This document shows positions 1-6,870 of a stretch of DNA of 12,587 nt, one piece after another; within the stretch, counting starts at the first letter, position 1; each line of letters starts with the position of its first letter. Source of the DNA: DATGLE01 sp035294325. Its GTDB lineage: Bacteria; Chloroflexota; Ktedonobacteria; Ktedonobacterales; Ktedonobacteraceae. Location: contig DATGLE010000057.1 of NCBI GenBank assembly GCA_035294325.1, forward strand, positions 1 to 12,587, read 5' to 3'. Below the pieces are notes generated by a model that made no database searches, was not told the DNA's origin, and was given only the letters and a program-made list of their open reading frames with translations. The position numbers and the translations under genes are program-made.

Positions 1-83
1 GCCGCTCCATCTGGATAGGCCCGATCCTGTTGTGGTATCCACGGCACCGGGGCTTCATATTCGTATGGATTCATTTTCATCAT
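1..83 (-). CDS. N-terminal fragment of an unknown protein, cut by the window edge
   Basis: Reading leftward from position 83 there are 27 open codons that run off the window. The peptide starts MMKMNPYEYEAPVPWIP and is rich in proline, tyrosine and tryptophan, with acidic residues and no signal peptide. The start is supported by GAGGA about 10 bases upstream (near 92-97 on the complement). Three ATG codons lie close together (83, 80, 74), so the exact first residue is uncertain. I do not recognise the protein, and 27 residues are too few to place it. The gene is on the same strand as the glycosyltransferase to its right but is separated from it by about 340 bases and a strong hairpin, so it is probably a separate transcription unit. 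Confidence 0.5.
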   Translation of the reverse strand, partial: MMKMNPYEYEAPVPWIPQQDRAYPDGA

Positions 84-168
84 AACTACTTTTTCCTCGT
101 ATGCTGGTTATCAGGTATGGGATCTCTCTCCCACGTATCCAGGCATAGAGCAGGCATATTGATTTTTC

Positions 169-195
169 ATTGGAGGCAGATGAGAAACCTCCAAT
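169..195. repeat. 8-bp inverted repeat
   Basis: ATTGGAGG at 169-176 is the exact reverse complement of CCTCCAAT at 188-195, with 11 bases between. It sits about 90 bases upstream of the leftward partial gene. It could be an operator or a leader hairpin for that gene. In RNA from the + strand one arm carries a GGAGG-like sequence, but no start codon follows closely. Function unknown. Confidence 0.35.
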
Positions 196-246
196 AGTTG
201 TGCAAGTCTTGCTAACAACCCGGCGCTGTGGGGTTTGCCGGGAGGT

Positions 247-294
247 GAGAAGGCTGCGGGCACCGCGCGGCGGCGCGGTGCCCGCAGCCTTCTC
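247..294. terminator. Perfect 21-bp hairpin, probable terminator of the glycosyltransferase gene
   Basis: The arm at 247-267 is the exact reverse complement of the arm at 274-294, with the 6-base loop CGGCGG. The stem is very GC-rich (core GGCTGCGGGCACCGCG). It lies about 130 bases beyond the glycosyltransferase stop and ahead of the next leftward gene, where a terminator would be expected. Neither side has a run of T, only CTTCTC at the stem end, so it is not a textbook intrinsic terminator. It could instead work with Rho, protect an mRNA 3' end, or be a dispersed palindromic element. Confidence 0.5.
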
Positions 295-424
295 TGGTGA
301 TACACTACAGTCGCATACACCCGGTGACGCTAGCCAGGAAAAGATGGTGGGAACACCCCTGCGTAAGGATTTGCCGGGGTTCAGGCGAACAGCCTGCTCA
401 AAAGAAGATGATGCTGCCCCCGCC

Positions 425-1585
425 TCATGCGCAGACCAGTTCAGGCCCCCCGCCGCTGATGGGGGTAACACTGATGCTATTGCGATGGGCACGCAGAAGG
501 GCGTCGGCCCTCACCCTGTGGTAGAGATCAAGGTACTGCTCCGCCATCACGCGGGCGGAGAAATGCGCCTCCGCATAGGCTCGAACGCTGGAGCGATCAA
601 GCAGATCAATGTGCTTGATATACCTGACCATCTCATCTACATCGCGAGCCAGAAAGCCGCTTTTCCCATGAGCTACGATCTCGGGGGCTGCGCCGCGAGG
701 AAAGGCAATCACCGGGCAGCCCAGAGCCATCGACTCGATCATGACCATGCCGAAGGGTTCTTCCCACTGGAGGGGATTGAGCATGGCACGCGCGCGACTC
801 AACAAATCGATTTTTTGTGAGAGCGAGACCGGCCCGCAATAGCGGATCTGGCGACCATCGATTTGCGGCTTAATGACTTCGCGAAAATAGCTTACCGCCT
901 CGGGAACATGATGATCGACGATCCCTGCCAGCACGAGCGGGACACCGGCTCTACGCGCCGCGGCGATTGCCAGGTGCGGACCCTTCTCAGGAACTATGCG
1001 GCCCAACCACACATAGAACTCCTCCGGTGTATCAACTGCTGGCTTAAAGAGCGCCATTGGCACACCATGATGCACAACCCCGACGACGTTGAGATCAGGA
1101 GGGAGCTGTGCACGCGCGCTCTCGCTGATGGCAACCGCAGCAACAGATCTGGCCCACTTCCGCAGGTAGTACCTGTCAGCATCCCCGTTCCAGTCCCCTA
1201 CATGATCAAAAGGGAAGCGGCTATGGATGGTCATCACATGGGGTATAGAAAGGTCCACCGTCAATGGAAACAGATACATATCCGCCGATGAAGATAGATG
1301 AGTATGCAGGATGTCAAACTGGTGCCGGCGGACATACTCTACCGATTCGTGCAGGTGATAATACGCCTTCAGGTGGGCGTGCCAGGGCACCCCACTATCG
1401 ATGAGGGATGTATCGAAAAAAGAAACCAGCCTGGCTGCTGTTCTGGCGTCGCCCGGGGCCAGCAGCGTCACATCGTGCCCCTGTGCGACCTGTTCTTCAA
1501 CGAGATGGGAAATGACTGTCTCTGTCCCGCCATAGTTCTTAGGAGGAATAGCGAGCCATGGCGGAGCAATATGAGCTATCTTCAT
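425..1585 (-). CDS. Family 4 glycosyltransferase (GT-B fold)
   Basis: 386-residue protein expected to move a sugar from an activated nucleotide donor to an unknown acceptor in the cytoplasm. The N-terminal acceptor domain begins MKIAHIAPPW and carries the YGGTE motif at residues 18-22, typical of GT4 enzymes. The C-terminal donor domain has LGRIVPEKGPHLAI (194-207) and the E-x7-E nucleotide-sugar motif, E276 and E284, within EEPFGMVMIESMALG. No membrane segment or signal peptide is visible. The frame is open back to 1660, but ATG at 1585 is chosen because AAAGGAGGAGAGG lies immediately upstream and the conserved fold starts there. The gene follows the recombinase on the same strand after a 133-base gap. 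That gap shows no strong promoter, so read-through is possible. A hairpin lies downstream at 247-294. The substrate cannot be deduced; related proteins are annotated variously as mannosyl- or glucosyltransferases. Confidence 0.9.
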   Translation of the reverse strand: MKIAHIAPPWLAIPPKNYGGTETVISHLVEEQVAQGHDVTLLAPGDARTAARLVSFFDTSLIDSGVPWHAHLKAYYHLHESVEYVRRHQFDILHTHLSSSADMYLFPLTVDLSIPHVMTIHSRFPFDHVGDWNGDADRYYLRKWARSVAAVAISESARAQLPPDLNVVGVVHHGVPMALFKPAVDTPEEFYVWLGRIVPEKGPHLAIAAARRAGVPLVLAGIVDHHVPEAVSYFREVIKPQIDGRQIRYCGPVSLSQKIDLLSRARAMLNPLQWEEPFGMVMIESMALGCPVIAFPRGAAPEIVAHGKSGFLARDVDEMVRYIKHIDLLDRSSVRAYAEAHFSARVMAEQYLDLYHRVRADALLRAHRNSISVTPISGGGPELVCA

Positions 1586-1718
1586 ATCCTCTCCTCCTTT
1601 TAACTCTTCCTTCCACCAGAAAGAAACACAGGCGTCAGGCCAGATATTCCTGAAATCCATGCCCCGGCAATTTCTCTGCTCCTGGCGACAGCTTCACGCC
1701 GGGCCTATCGCTGATGGC

Positions 1719-2645
1719 TTACAGCGGGAGGTAATGCGCGGAACTCTGATCGGGGCGCGCCTTCGCGTATTCGTTAGTCACGGCGATATTGCTATGGCCG
1801 AGCGTGTCGCGCACGACAGTGAGCGGTGCATGGCGGTCAATGGCGTGCGATCCGTGGCAGTGGCGCAGCCAGTGGGGCGAGACCTCCCGCCAGTTCTCAA
1901 CACCCGCGCGCTTTGCCGCCTCGCGCACGATGCGAAAAATGGTGCTTGTATCCATGTGTGCGCCCTTATAATGCCCGTCGCGCGAGACCTCCTGGCGCGA
2001 CTGAAATACGAAGTCGTCGGCGCTGGCGCCTTCGCGGAGAGGGGAGAGCACCTGCCAGGAGCTTTCGCCCAGCAGGACATAGCGCTGCTTGTCGCCCTTA
2101 CCGCTGATAATATCAAGCTGTACGCCTCCCGCACGACGTATAACATTGCGCCAGCGCAGGTTGCATAGTTCGGAGACGCGCAGGCCGGCGGCATAGAGCG
2201 TATGCAGGATAGCGTGATTACGGGGATCTTGCTCCATGATAATCATTTTAAGCACCGCAGCCTCTGGCAGAATGCGGCGCGAGATGGCGCTTTTGGCCGA
2301 GGGTGGTTTGATGCTGACCATAACGTTAGCGGGGAAGAGGCCGGATTTGTGAGCGAAGCTGTAGAAGGATTTCACGGCGTTGATGATACGGCGCTTGCTA
2401 TTATCCTCAAGCAGTTTGATCTCGCCGCGTTTGCTCATGATCTCAAGTTCGTCGAGGCCCTCGCAGAAATCGATGGCGTCCTCCAGCGTCACAGAAGCGA
2501 GCGGCTTGCCGACGAATTCGCGGAAGACCTCGATATCATGGCGGTAGGCGCTCCGGGTGTGCTGGCTTTTTTTGGTCCGTACCCAGAGATCGATCAATTT
2601 ATCCTCGGGAGTATCCTGCGGGATGATGGAGTATTCGCGCTGCAT
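1719..2645 (-). CDS. Xer-like tyrosine recombinase
   Basis: 308-residue recombinase, close to the usual XerC/XerD length of about 300. It should cleave and rejoin DNA through a phosphotyrosine. The N-terminal core-binding domain (about 12-110) is followed by the catalytic domain. The expected active-site set is visible: R156 in AAGLRVSEL, K183 in GKGDKQR, H258 and R261 in HWLRH, H284 in LGHSNIAVT, and nucleophile Y293 in NEYAK. Nothing is truncated. The start at 2645 has a modest GAGGT about 10 bases upstream. No excisionase, cargo genes, phage genes or transposase adjoin it, which argues against a classical prophage or island integrase. Instead a perfect 28-bp dif-like repeat lies 38 bases upstream of the start, as in single-recombinase systems such as XerS and XerH whose site adjoins the gene. 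I infer chromosome dimer resolution, or recombination at that site; an orphan integrase of a decayed element is the alternative. Confidence 0.88.
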   Translation of the reverse strand: MQREYSIIPQDTPEDKLIDLWVRTKKSQHTRSAYRHDIEVFREFVGKPLASVTLEDAIDFCEGLDELEIMSKRGEIKLLEDNSKRRIINAVKSFYSFAHKSGLFPANVMVSIKPPSAKSAISRRILPEAAVLKMIIMEQDPRNHAILHTLYAAGLRVSELCNLRWRNVIRRAGGVQLDIISGKGDKQRYVLLGESSWQVLSPLREGASADDFVFQSRQEVSRDGHYKGAHMDTSTIFRIVREAAKRAGVENWREVSPHWLRHCHGSHAIDRHAPLTVVRDTLGHSNIAVTNEYAKARPDQSSAHYLPL

Positions 2646-2683
2646 CGTCAGTAAACCTCGTCATAATAGTTTCGTCATCGTGA

Positions 2684-2711
2684 CTTCAAGATAAGGCCAG
2701 TTATCTTGAAG
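2684..2711. other. dif-like recombination site (11 + 6 + 11 inverted repeat)
   Basis: CTTCAAGATAA at 2684-2694 is the exact reverse complement of TTATCTTGAAG at 2701-2711, separated by the six bases GGCCAG. Symmetry stops exactly at 11 bp on each side. Known dif sites are 28 bp with two 11-bp recombinase arms around a 6-bp centre and inner edges ATAA and TTAT, as here. The right arm matches the E. coli XerD arm (TTATGTTAAAT) at 8 of 11 positions. It lies 38 bases upstream of a Xer-like recombinase. The centre is GC-rich, unlike the AT-rich E. coli centre, and perfect symmetry would suit one recombinase rather than two. Alternatively it is an operator or a leader hairpin of the recombinase mRNA. 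No T-run follows, so a terminator is unlikely. Confidence 0.6.
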
Positions 2712-2725
2712 ATTGCTCTGGGAAA

Positions 2726-2754
2726 AGTCTACCAGAAAAACCGGCGAGATGCAA
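2726..2754 (-). promoter_or_regulatory. Candidate promoter for the recombinase gene
   Basis: On the complement, TTGCAT (2749-2754) is followed after 17 bases by TGG-TAGACT, where TAGACT (2726-2731) matches the -10 consensus at four of six positions and has the extended TG element. Transcription would begin near 2719, placing the dif-like repeat inside the first 40 bases of the mRNA. The match is moderate. Confidence 0.35.
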
Positions 2755-2929
2755 GCCCTCCCCCTCAGTCAATCCGGTAGCGGAGAACACGACCTTTTTG
2801 GGGGATGCCAGTTTTCGCGCTTTCCGCTATGATTATAGATGGCTGCTCTCCCCCTTGCCCGGCCATTGCTGGCCCAGGCATCCAGGCACCGGGCATGGAC
2901 ACCTGCCCATTTTTTGCAGCGTGTATAAA

Positions 2930-2958
2930 TGGAGAGAACAGAATCGCAACTCTATACA
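2930..2958 (+). promoter_or_regulatory. Candidate promoter for gnd-pgi
   Basis: TGGAGA (2930-2935, four of six to the -35 consensus) is spaced 17 bases from TATACA (2953-2958, five of six to the -10 consensus). This would start transcription near 2965, giving a leader of about 28 bases before the gnd ATG. TATAAAT at 2924-2930 is an alternative -10 without a good partner. Confidence 0.35.
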
Positions 2959-2992
2959 CTCCCTTACAAGGGATGAAAGAAAGGAACATCTT

Positions 2993-4021
2993 ATGGAACT
3001 TGGACTTGTCGGACTTGGACGTATGGGAGCCAACATGGCGATGAGGCTCCGGCGTAATGGTCATACCGTGATTGGTCTCGCACGTCACGCCGAAACCGTG
3101 CAGAAGCGCCTGAAAGAAGGCTCGATTACTTCCGGGGCCTCATCGCTGGAGGATCTTGTCCACCAGCTTCACACGCCGCGCGCTATCTGGCTGATGGTGC
3201 CCGCCGCCTCGGTTGACGACACACTGGAGCAGCTCATTCCGCTGCTGGCGCCCGATGACATTGTGATTGATGGCGGCAACTCCTATTATCACGACGATAT
3301 CCGGCGCGCCGAAAAGCTCAAGCCACATGGCATCCATTATCTCGACATCGGCACCAGCGGCGGCGTCTGGGGGCTTGAGCGCGGCTACTGCCTGATGATC
3401 GGCGGAGAAGCCGAGGCGGTGCAGCGTCTCGATCCCATCTTCAAAGCGCTGGCCCCGGGCATTGAGGCCGCGGCGCGCACGCCGGGACGCGAGAAGGTGG
3501 GGGGCACCGCCGAGCACGGCTACCTGCACTGCGGGCCTCACGGTGCGGGGCACTTCGTCAAAATGGTCCACAACGGCATCGAGTACGGCGTGATGGCCGC
3601 ATATGCCGAGGGATTGAACATCCTGCGTCATGCCAACGTCGGCAAGCAGAAACAGGTCATTGACGCCGAGACCGCACCGCTCAGCAATCCGCAGTACTAC
3701 CAGTACGACTTCAACCTCGCCGACATATCCGAGGTCTGGCGCCGTGGCAGCGTCATCGCCTCGTGGCTGCTGGACCTTACCGCTACCTCGCTGCTCGAAA
3801 GCCCGAACCTGGACAACTTCACGGGCCGCGTATCCGATTCGGGCGAGGGGCGCTGGACGCTGAGCGCCGCCATCGACGAATCTGTGCCCGCGTTTGTCCT
3901 GAGCGCCGCGCTCTACGAGCGCTTCAGCTCGCGCGGCGAGGCGGACTTCGCCGATAAGGTGCTCTCCGCGATGCGCTACCAGTTCGGCGGCCACCTGGAA
4001 AAGGAAGAGGCCAAGGAGTAA
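2993..4021 (+). CDS. gnd: 6-phosphogluconate dehydrogenase, decarboxylating (short form)
   Basis: 342-residue enzyme that oxidatively decarboxylates 6-phosphogluconate to ribulose 5-phosphate in the cytoplasm, producing NADH or NADPH. The N-terminal Rossmann motif is GLGRMG (residues 7-12). Substrate-site motifs follow: DGGNSYYHDD (93-102), DIGTSGGVWGL (118-128) and GPHGAGHFVKMVHNGIEYG (181-199), with catalytic K190 and the adjacent HN pair. The length fits the short Gnd class rather than the long form of about 470 residues. After the second strand the sequence reads GLARHAET (28-35), without the acid typical of strict NAD enzymes. NADP use is therefore possible but not proven. The frame extends upstream to 2798, but ATG at 2993 begins directly at the fold and has AAAGGAA about eight bases ahead. 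pgi follows after six bases, a clear operon. No zwf is in the window. Confidence 0.93.
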   Translation: MELGLVGLGRMGANMAMRLRRNGHTVIGLARHAETVQKRLKEGSITSGASSLEDLVHQLHTPRAIWLMVPAASVDDTLEQLIPLLAPDDIVIDGGNSYYHDDIRRAEKLKPHGIHYLDIGTSGGVWGLERGYCLMIGGEAEAVQRLDPIFKALAPGIEAAARTPGREKVGGTAEHGYLHCGPHGAGHFVKMVHNGIEYGVMAAYAEGLNILRHANVGKQKQVIDAETAPLSNPQYYQYDFNLADISEVWRRGSVIASWLLDLTATSLLESPNLDNFTGRVSDSGEGRWTLSAAIDESVPAFVLSAALYERFSSRGEADFADKVLSAMRYQFGGHLEKEEAKE

Positions 4022-4027
4022 AGAACT

Positions 4028-5674
4028 ATGGTTGCACATCTGACGCCCCTGACGCAGCGCCCGGCATGGAAGGCGCTTGAGGAGCACTACCGCAGCATAC
4101 GCGACGTTGACCTGCGCACACTCTTCGCGCAGGATCCCGGACGCGGCGAGCGCTTCGCGCTTGAGGCTGCCGGCGTCTACCTGGACTACTCAAAGAACCG
4201 TATCACCGCTGAAACGCTGCGCCTGCTGCTGCAACTGGCCGAGTCCTCTGGCCTGCGCGAGCGCATCGACGCTATGTTTCGCGGCGACAAGATCAACGTC
4301 ACCGAGCGGCGCGCCGTGCTGCATGTCGCCCTGCGCGCGCCGAAGGACGAGAGCATCATTGTCGATGGCGAGAACGTCGTACCCCGGGTGCATGCTGTGC
4401 TCGACAAGATGACGGACTTCGCCAACCGCGTGCGCAGCGGCGCCTGGACCGGCTACACTGGCAGGCGCATACGCAACGTCATCAATATCGGCATTGGCGG
4501 CTCGGACCTGGGTCCCTGGATGGCCTACGAAGCGCTGAAGTATTACAGTGACCGCACCCTGACCATGCGCTTCGTCTCCAACATTGACGGCAGCGAATTC
4601 GTCGAGGCGACGCGCGATCTGGATCCCGCGGAGACGCTCTTTATCGTCTCCTCCAAGACCTTTACAACGCTGGAAACTCTGACCAACGCGCATTCCGCCC
4701 GCGCGTGGTGCGTGCGCGCGCTGGGCAGCGAGGAGGCCGTAGCGAAACACTTTGTCGCCGTCTCGACCAATACCCGGGAAGTAGAGAAGTTCGGCATCGA
4801 CACCCGGAATATGTTCGAGTTCTGGGACTGGGTTGGCGGCCGCTACTCCTACGACTCGGCCATTGGCCTCTCGCTGATGATCGCCATCGGTCCAGATCGC
4901 TTCCGCGAGATGCTCGCCGGCTTCCACGCAATGGACGAGCATTTTCGTACCGCGCCTTTCGAACGCAACCTGCCGGTTCTGCTGGGACTGTTAGGCATCT
5001 GGTACAATAACTTCTTCGGCGCCCAGACCGTGGCGGTCATACCCTACGACCACTACCTCTGGCGCCTGACCGCTTACTTCCAGCAGCTCGACATGGAGAG
5101 CAACGGCAAACACGTCGATCTGGAGGGCAAGCGCGTAGATTACCAGACCGGTCCGATCATCTGGGGCCAGCCCGGCACCAACGGCCAGCACGCCTTCTTC
5201 CAGCTTATTCACCAGGGCACGAAGCTGATCCCCTGTGACTTCATCGGCTTCTGCCAGACGTTGAATCCGCTGGGCAAGCACCATGATATGCTCATGGCGA
5301 ATCTCTTCGCGCAGGCGGAGGCGCTGGCATTCGGGAAGACGGAGCAGGAGGTCGCAGCCGATGGCGTCCCTGCCTTCCAGGTGCCACATCGTACCTTCGA
5401 AGGGAATCGCCCGACCAACATTATCCTGATGGAACGCCTGACGCCGGATGCGCTGGGCAGGCTCATCGCGCTCTACGAGCACAAAGTTTTCGTGCAGGGC
5501 ACCATCTGGAACATCGATTCGTTCGACCAGTGGGGCGTTGAACTGGGCAAGGTGCTGGCTAATCGCATTATCCCCGAGCTTGAGAGCGCCGGAGAGCCAG
5601 CGCTTTCGCACGACAGCTCGACGAACGCGCTTATCCGCCGCTATCGCCAGCTCAGAGGCCAGAAGAACCAGTAA
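4028..5674 (+). CDS. pgi: Glucose-6-phosphate isomerase
   Basis: 548-residue enzyme interconverting glucose 6-phosphate and fructose 6-phosphate in the cytoplasm; the length is normal for the bacterial long-form family. Motifs in order: IGIGGSDLGPWM (154-165), VSSKTFTTLET (207-217) binding the phosphate, and GGRYSYDSAIG (270-280), where the usual hydrophobic residue of the signature is tyrosine. QQLDMESNGK follows with E357, then GQPGTNGQHAFFQLIHQGT with H388, and DQWGVELGK with K508. These are the expected catalytic Glu, His and Lys. AAGGAG at 4013-4018 overlaps the end of gnd and lies nine bases before the ATG, so the two genes are translationally close. The pairing suggests balancing flow between glycolysis and the pentose phosphate route. 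The TAA stop lies inside the left arm of a 26-bp hairpin. Confidence 0.96.
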   Translation: MVAHLTPLTQRPAWKALEEHYRSIRDVDLRTLFAQDPGRGERFALEAAGVYLDYSKNRITAETLRLLLQLAESSGLRERIDAMFRGDKINVTERRAVLHVALRAPKDESIIVDGENVVPRVHAVLDKMTDFANRVRSGAWTGYTGRRIRNVINIGIGGSDLGPWMAYEALKYYSDRTLTMRFVSNIDGSEFVEATRDLDPAETLFIVSSKTFTTLETLTNAHSARAWCVRALGSEEAVAKHFVAVSTNTREVEKFGIDTRNMFEFWDWVGGRYSYDSAIGLSLMIAIGPDRFREMLAGFHAMDEHFRTAPFERNLPVLLGLLGIWYNNFFGAQTVAVIPYDHYLWRLTAYFQQLDMESNGKHVDLEGKRVDYQTGPIIWGQPGTNGQHAFFQLIHQGTKLIPCDFIGFCQTLNPLGKHHDMLMANLFAQAEALAFGKTEQEVAADGVPAFQVPHRTFEGNRPTNIILMERLTPDALGRLIALYEHKVFVQGTIWNIDSFDQWGVELGKVLANRIIPELESAGEPALSHDSSTNALIRRYRQLRGQKNQ

Positions 5675-5725
5675 TGGTATGTTGAGGACCAGGCGCTGAG
5701 CGCCTGGTCCTCAACATACCATTAC
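5671..5725. terminator. Perfect 26-bp hairpin between convergent pgi and sulfotransferase genes
   Basis: The arm 5671-5696 is the exact reverse complement of 5700-5725, with a three-base loop (TGA). The left arm begins GTAATGG and includes the pgi stop codon TAA (5672-5674). The right arm ends 25 bases short of the sulfotransferase stop. Its position between convergent genes fits a bidirectional terminator. There is no T-run on the + side (CTAAAAGC); the complement side has only TTCTTCT, so it is not a standard intrinsic terminator. Confidence 0.65.
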
Positions 5726-5750
5726 TAAAAGCAAGCGCCGCAGGCCCGTG

Positions 5751-6569
5751 CTACGAAGCCAGTCGCTCTTTATATCGCTGTGCCCACAACAGAGAGAGTT
5801 CGTCGGCCTGCCGCCGGGTGCGTGGTCTGGCTGCCGAGAGATCCGGGGGCGCAGGAATCTCCAGGTAGTCGAAAACTCTACGCATGGTCGCCTCATGATC
5901 TGTCGTCAGTTCTTCATATGTTACTGTCAACGGGTGAAGATGGTTGGTCGCGAAAAACTGGCGCCAGCCTCGTTCATAGTCCTCCAGTATGTTAATGAGA
6001 TGGTGAATGGCGCCAAAGTGAAACCTGGGTTCTCTACCCTGCGCGAATGTATCCTCCTGACCGTCCTCCTTGCGCCATGCCCAGGTCTGCAACGCTTTCC
6101 AGAGAGAGATGGCCTGGCTGAGCTTATCATGGCGCGTAACGTAGATATAGCGCGGATGCGGGAAGAGGGTTGCCAGGACATCAAGCGTTGACAGCCCGTG
6201 AAAACGGGGAATATCGCGCACTTTGCTGATGAAGTCGGGGAAGTAGCCCCACATTAATTTGGTGCCACATACGCCGTTTGGTGACGTACTGCACCGTACC
6301 GCCCACTCAAGATATGCCTCGTAGCTCATCCCTGGCGGCGGCTGGCGCTGTTCTTCATCGGGCCTGAATCCTTGAAGAATGTCCAGCAACTCTTCGTCTT
6401 CCACCCCGGTAAAGTACTCAAGCGGCCTGCGGGGCACTCCCGTGCTTTTTAAGGCATCGAAGTATTCATCGGGATGCCCCGCAATACCGGTAGCGCTGAG
6501 CGATTCACAAAGCAGCGTGCTGCCACTGCGCTGGGTCGCACAAACAATGTAGGACATATATGGTCGCAT
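5751..6569 (-). CDS. Stf0-family sulfotransferase
   Basis: 272-residue cytoplasmic enzyme predicted to transfer sulfate from PAPS to a hydroxyl group. The founding member, mycobacterial Stf0, is of similar length (about 267) and sulfates trehalose. Visible motifs: the 5'-phosphosulfate loop TQRSGSTLLCE (12-22), PDEYF (33-37) with E35 at the place of the Stf0 catalytic glutamate, and TRHDKLSQAISLWKA (145-159), which matches the 3'-phosphate binding segment. TYEEL (217-221) is also shared with the family. The frame is open to 6683, but ATG at 6569 is preferred because GGAGGTG lies just upstream (6574-6580) and the conserved fold begins at once. The gene converges on pgi across a long hairpin and diverges from a sulfatase. 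The acceptor is unknown; trehalose or another glycan or glycolipid is a guess from the family. Confidence 0.85.
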   Translation of the reverse strand: MRPYMSYIVCATQRSGSTLLCESLSATGIAGHPDEYFDALKSTGVPRRPLEYFTGVEDEELLDILQGFRPDEEQRQPPPGMSYEAYLEWAVRCSTSPNGVCGTKLMWGYFPDFISKVRDIPRFHGLSTLDVLATLFPHPRYIYVTRHDKLSQAISLWKALQTWAWRKEDGQEDTFAQGREPRFHFGAIHHLINILEDYERGWRQFFATNHLHPLTVTYEELTTDHEATMRRVFDYLEIPAPPDLSAARPRTRRQADELSLLWAQRYKERLAS

Positions 6570-6682
6570 AAGCACCTCCAAAATGAGATGTACGGCCCTC
6601 CCGGCCCTTTTCACGGCCAGGTTTTTTTTCTGGAACCTTCGTGTGGGCCACCCCCAGGGCGGCCCCTGCACCCCCTGCATCA

Positions 6683-6711
6683 ACTATAACATGGCAGAAG
6701 CATTCTTGCAA
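6683..6711 (-). promoter_or_regulatory. Candidate promoter for the sulfotransferase
   Basis: On the complement, TTGCAA (6706-6711) is spaced 17 bases from TATAGT (6683-6688), five of six to the -10 consensus. Transcription would start near 6676 and give a leader of roughly 105 bases. Confidence 0.4.
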
Positions 6712-6834
6712 GTTATCATACTCATTTTAAAAAGTTATAAGTAATGTGTTATGATGATAGTAACCTCCCTCCTGAAGGCTCCTTCTGTTTCATACGGAAT
6801 TCAGGGGCCAGCGGATACGAGTGCTATTACCTGT

Positions 6835-6840
6835 TATACT
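6835..6840 (+). promoter_or_regulatory. Candidate -10 element for the sulfatase
   Basis: TATACT matches the -10 consensus at five of six positions and lies about 30 bases before the chosen ATG, leaving a short leader that contains the AAAGGGG ribosome binding site. No good -35 is visible at the normal distance. Confidence 0.3.
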
Positions 6841-6870
6841 TTAATACAATTACAAAGGGGTCTGGTTATT

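Larger units (their letters stand above)
84..424. other. Intergenic region with two hairpins
   Basis: No convincing gene lies between the left-edge partial gene and the glycosyltransferase stop. The frames that stay open here have no Shine-Dalgarno site and cross the strong hairpin at 247-294. Visible structure: an 8-bp inverted repeat at 169-195, a 6-bp one (CCCGGC at 219-224 with GCCGGG at 237-242), and the 21-bp perfect stem at 247-294. I could not identify a clear promoter for the leftward partial gene. Confidence 0.5.
2646..2992. other. Divergent intergenic region between recombinase and gnd
   Basis: This 347-base spacer separates two divergent genes. It contains the dif-like repeat (2684-2711), a candidate leftward promoter (2726-2754) and a candidate rightward promoter (2930-2958). 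There is also a GC-rich segment where TGCCCGG (2856-2862) can pair with CCGGGCA (2889-2895), and CCAGGCA is directly repeated at 2874-2880 and 2882-2888. Upstream extension of the gnd frame runs through here, but without ribosome binding sites and with atypical composition, so I consider it non-coding. Confidence 0.5.
6570..6870. other. Divergent intergenic region between sulfotransferase and sulfatase
   Basis: This 301-base spacer contains the promoter of each divergent gene. The left part is GC-rich with an eight-base T-run (about 6622-6629); the part from about 6681 to 6760 is AT-rich. The sulfatase frame stays open back to 6751, but the segment is not sulfatase-like, does not encode a signal peptide and lacks a ribosome binding site at its first ATG. 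I see no operator with strong symmetry. Confidence 0.45.

Noticed and set aside
170..820. Rightward open frame of 216 codons
   Set aside because: It crosses the 21-bp hairpin and runs antisense into the glycosyltransferase; no ribosome binding site and low-complexity arginine/alanine-rich translation.
1719..2711. Prophage or integrative element bounded by the recombinase
   Set aside because: No excisionase, phage or conjugation genes, no tRNA target and no second copy of the repeat in the window; neighbours are housekeeping or metabolic genes.
2798..2992. 65-residue N-terminal extension of Gnd
   Set aside because: The Rossmann fold starts at the ATG at 2993 with its own AAGGA. The upstream part is rich in W, P, H and C, unlike the enzyme, and holds the promoter candidates.
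3140..4087. Open frame of 315 codons antisense to gnd
   Set aside because: Shadow of the gnd reading frame in GC-rich DNA; no ribosome binding site and no recognisable fold. Similar antisense frames over pgi (4190-4942, 4991-5611), the exporter and the dioxygenase were dropped for the same reason.
6751..6870. Forty extra N-terminal residues of the sulfatase
   Set aside because: No ribosome binding site at the first ATG, no signal peptide, promoter-like AT sequence inside, and a good AAAGGGG before the ATG at 6871.
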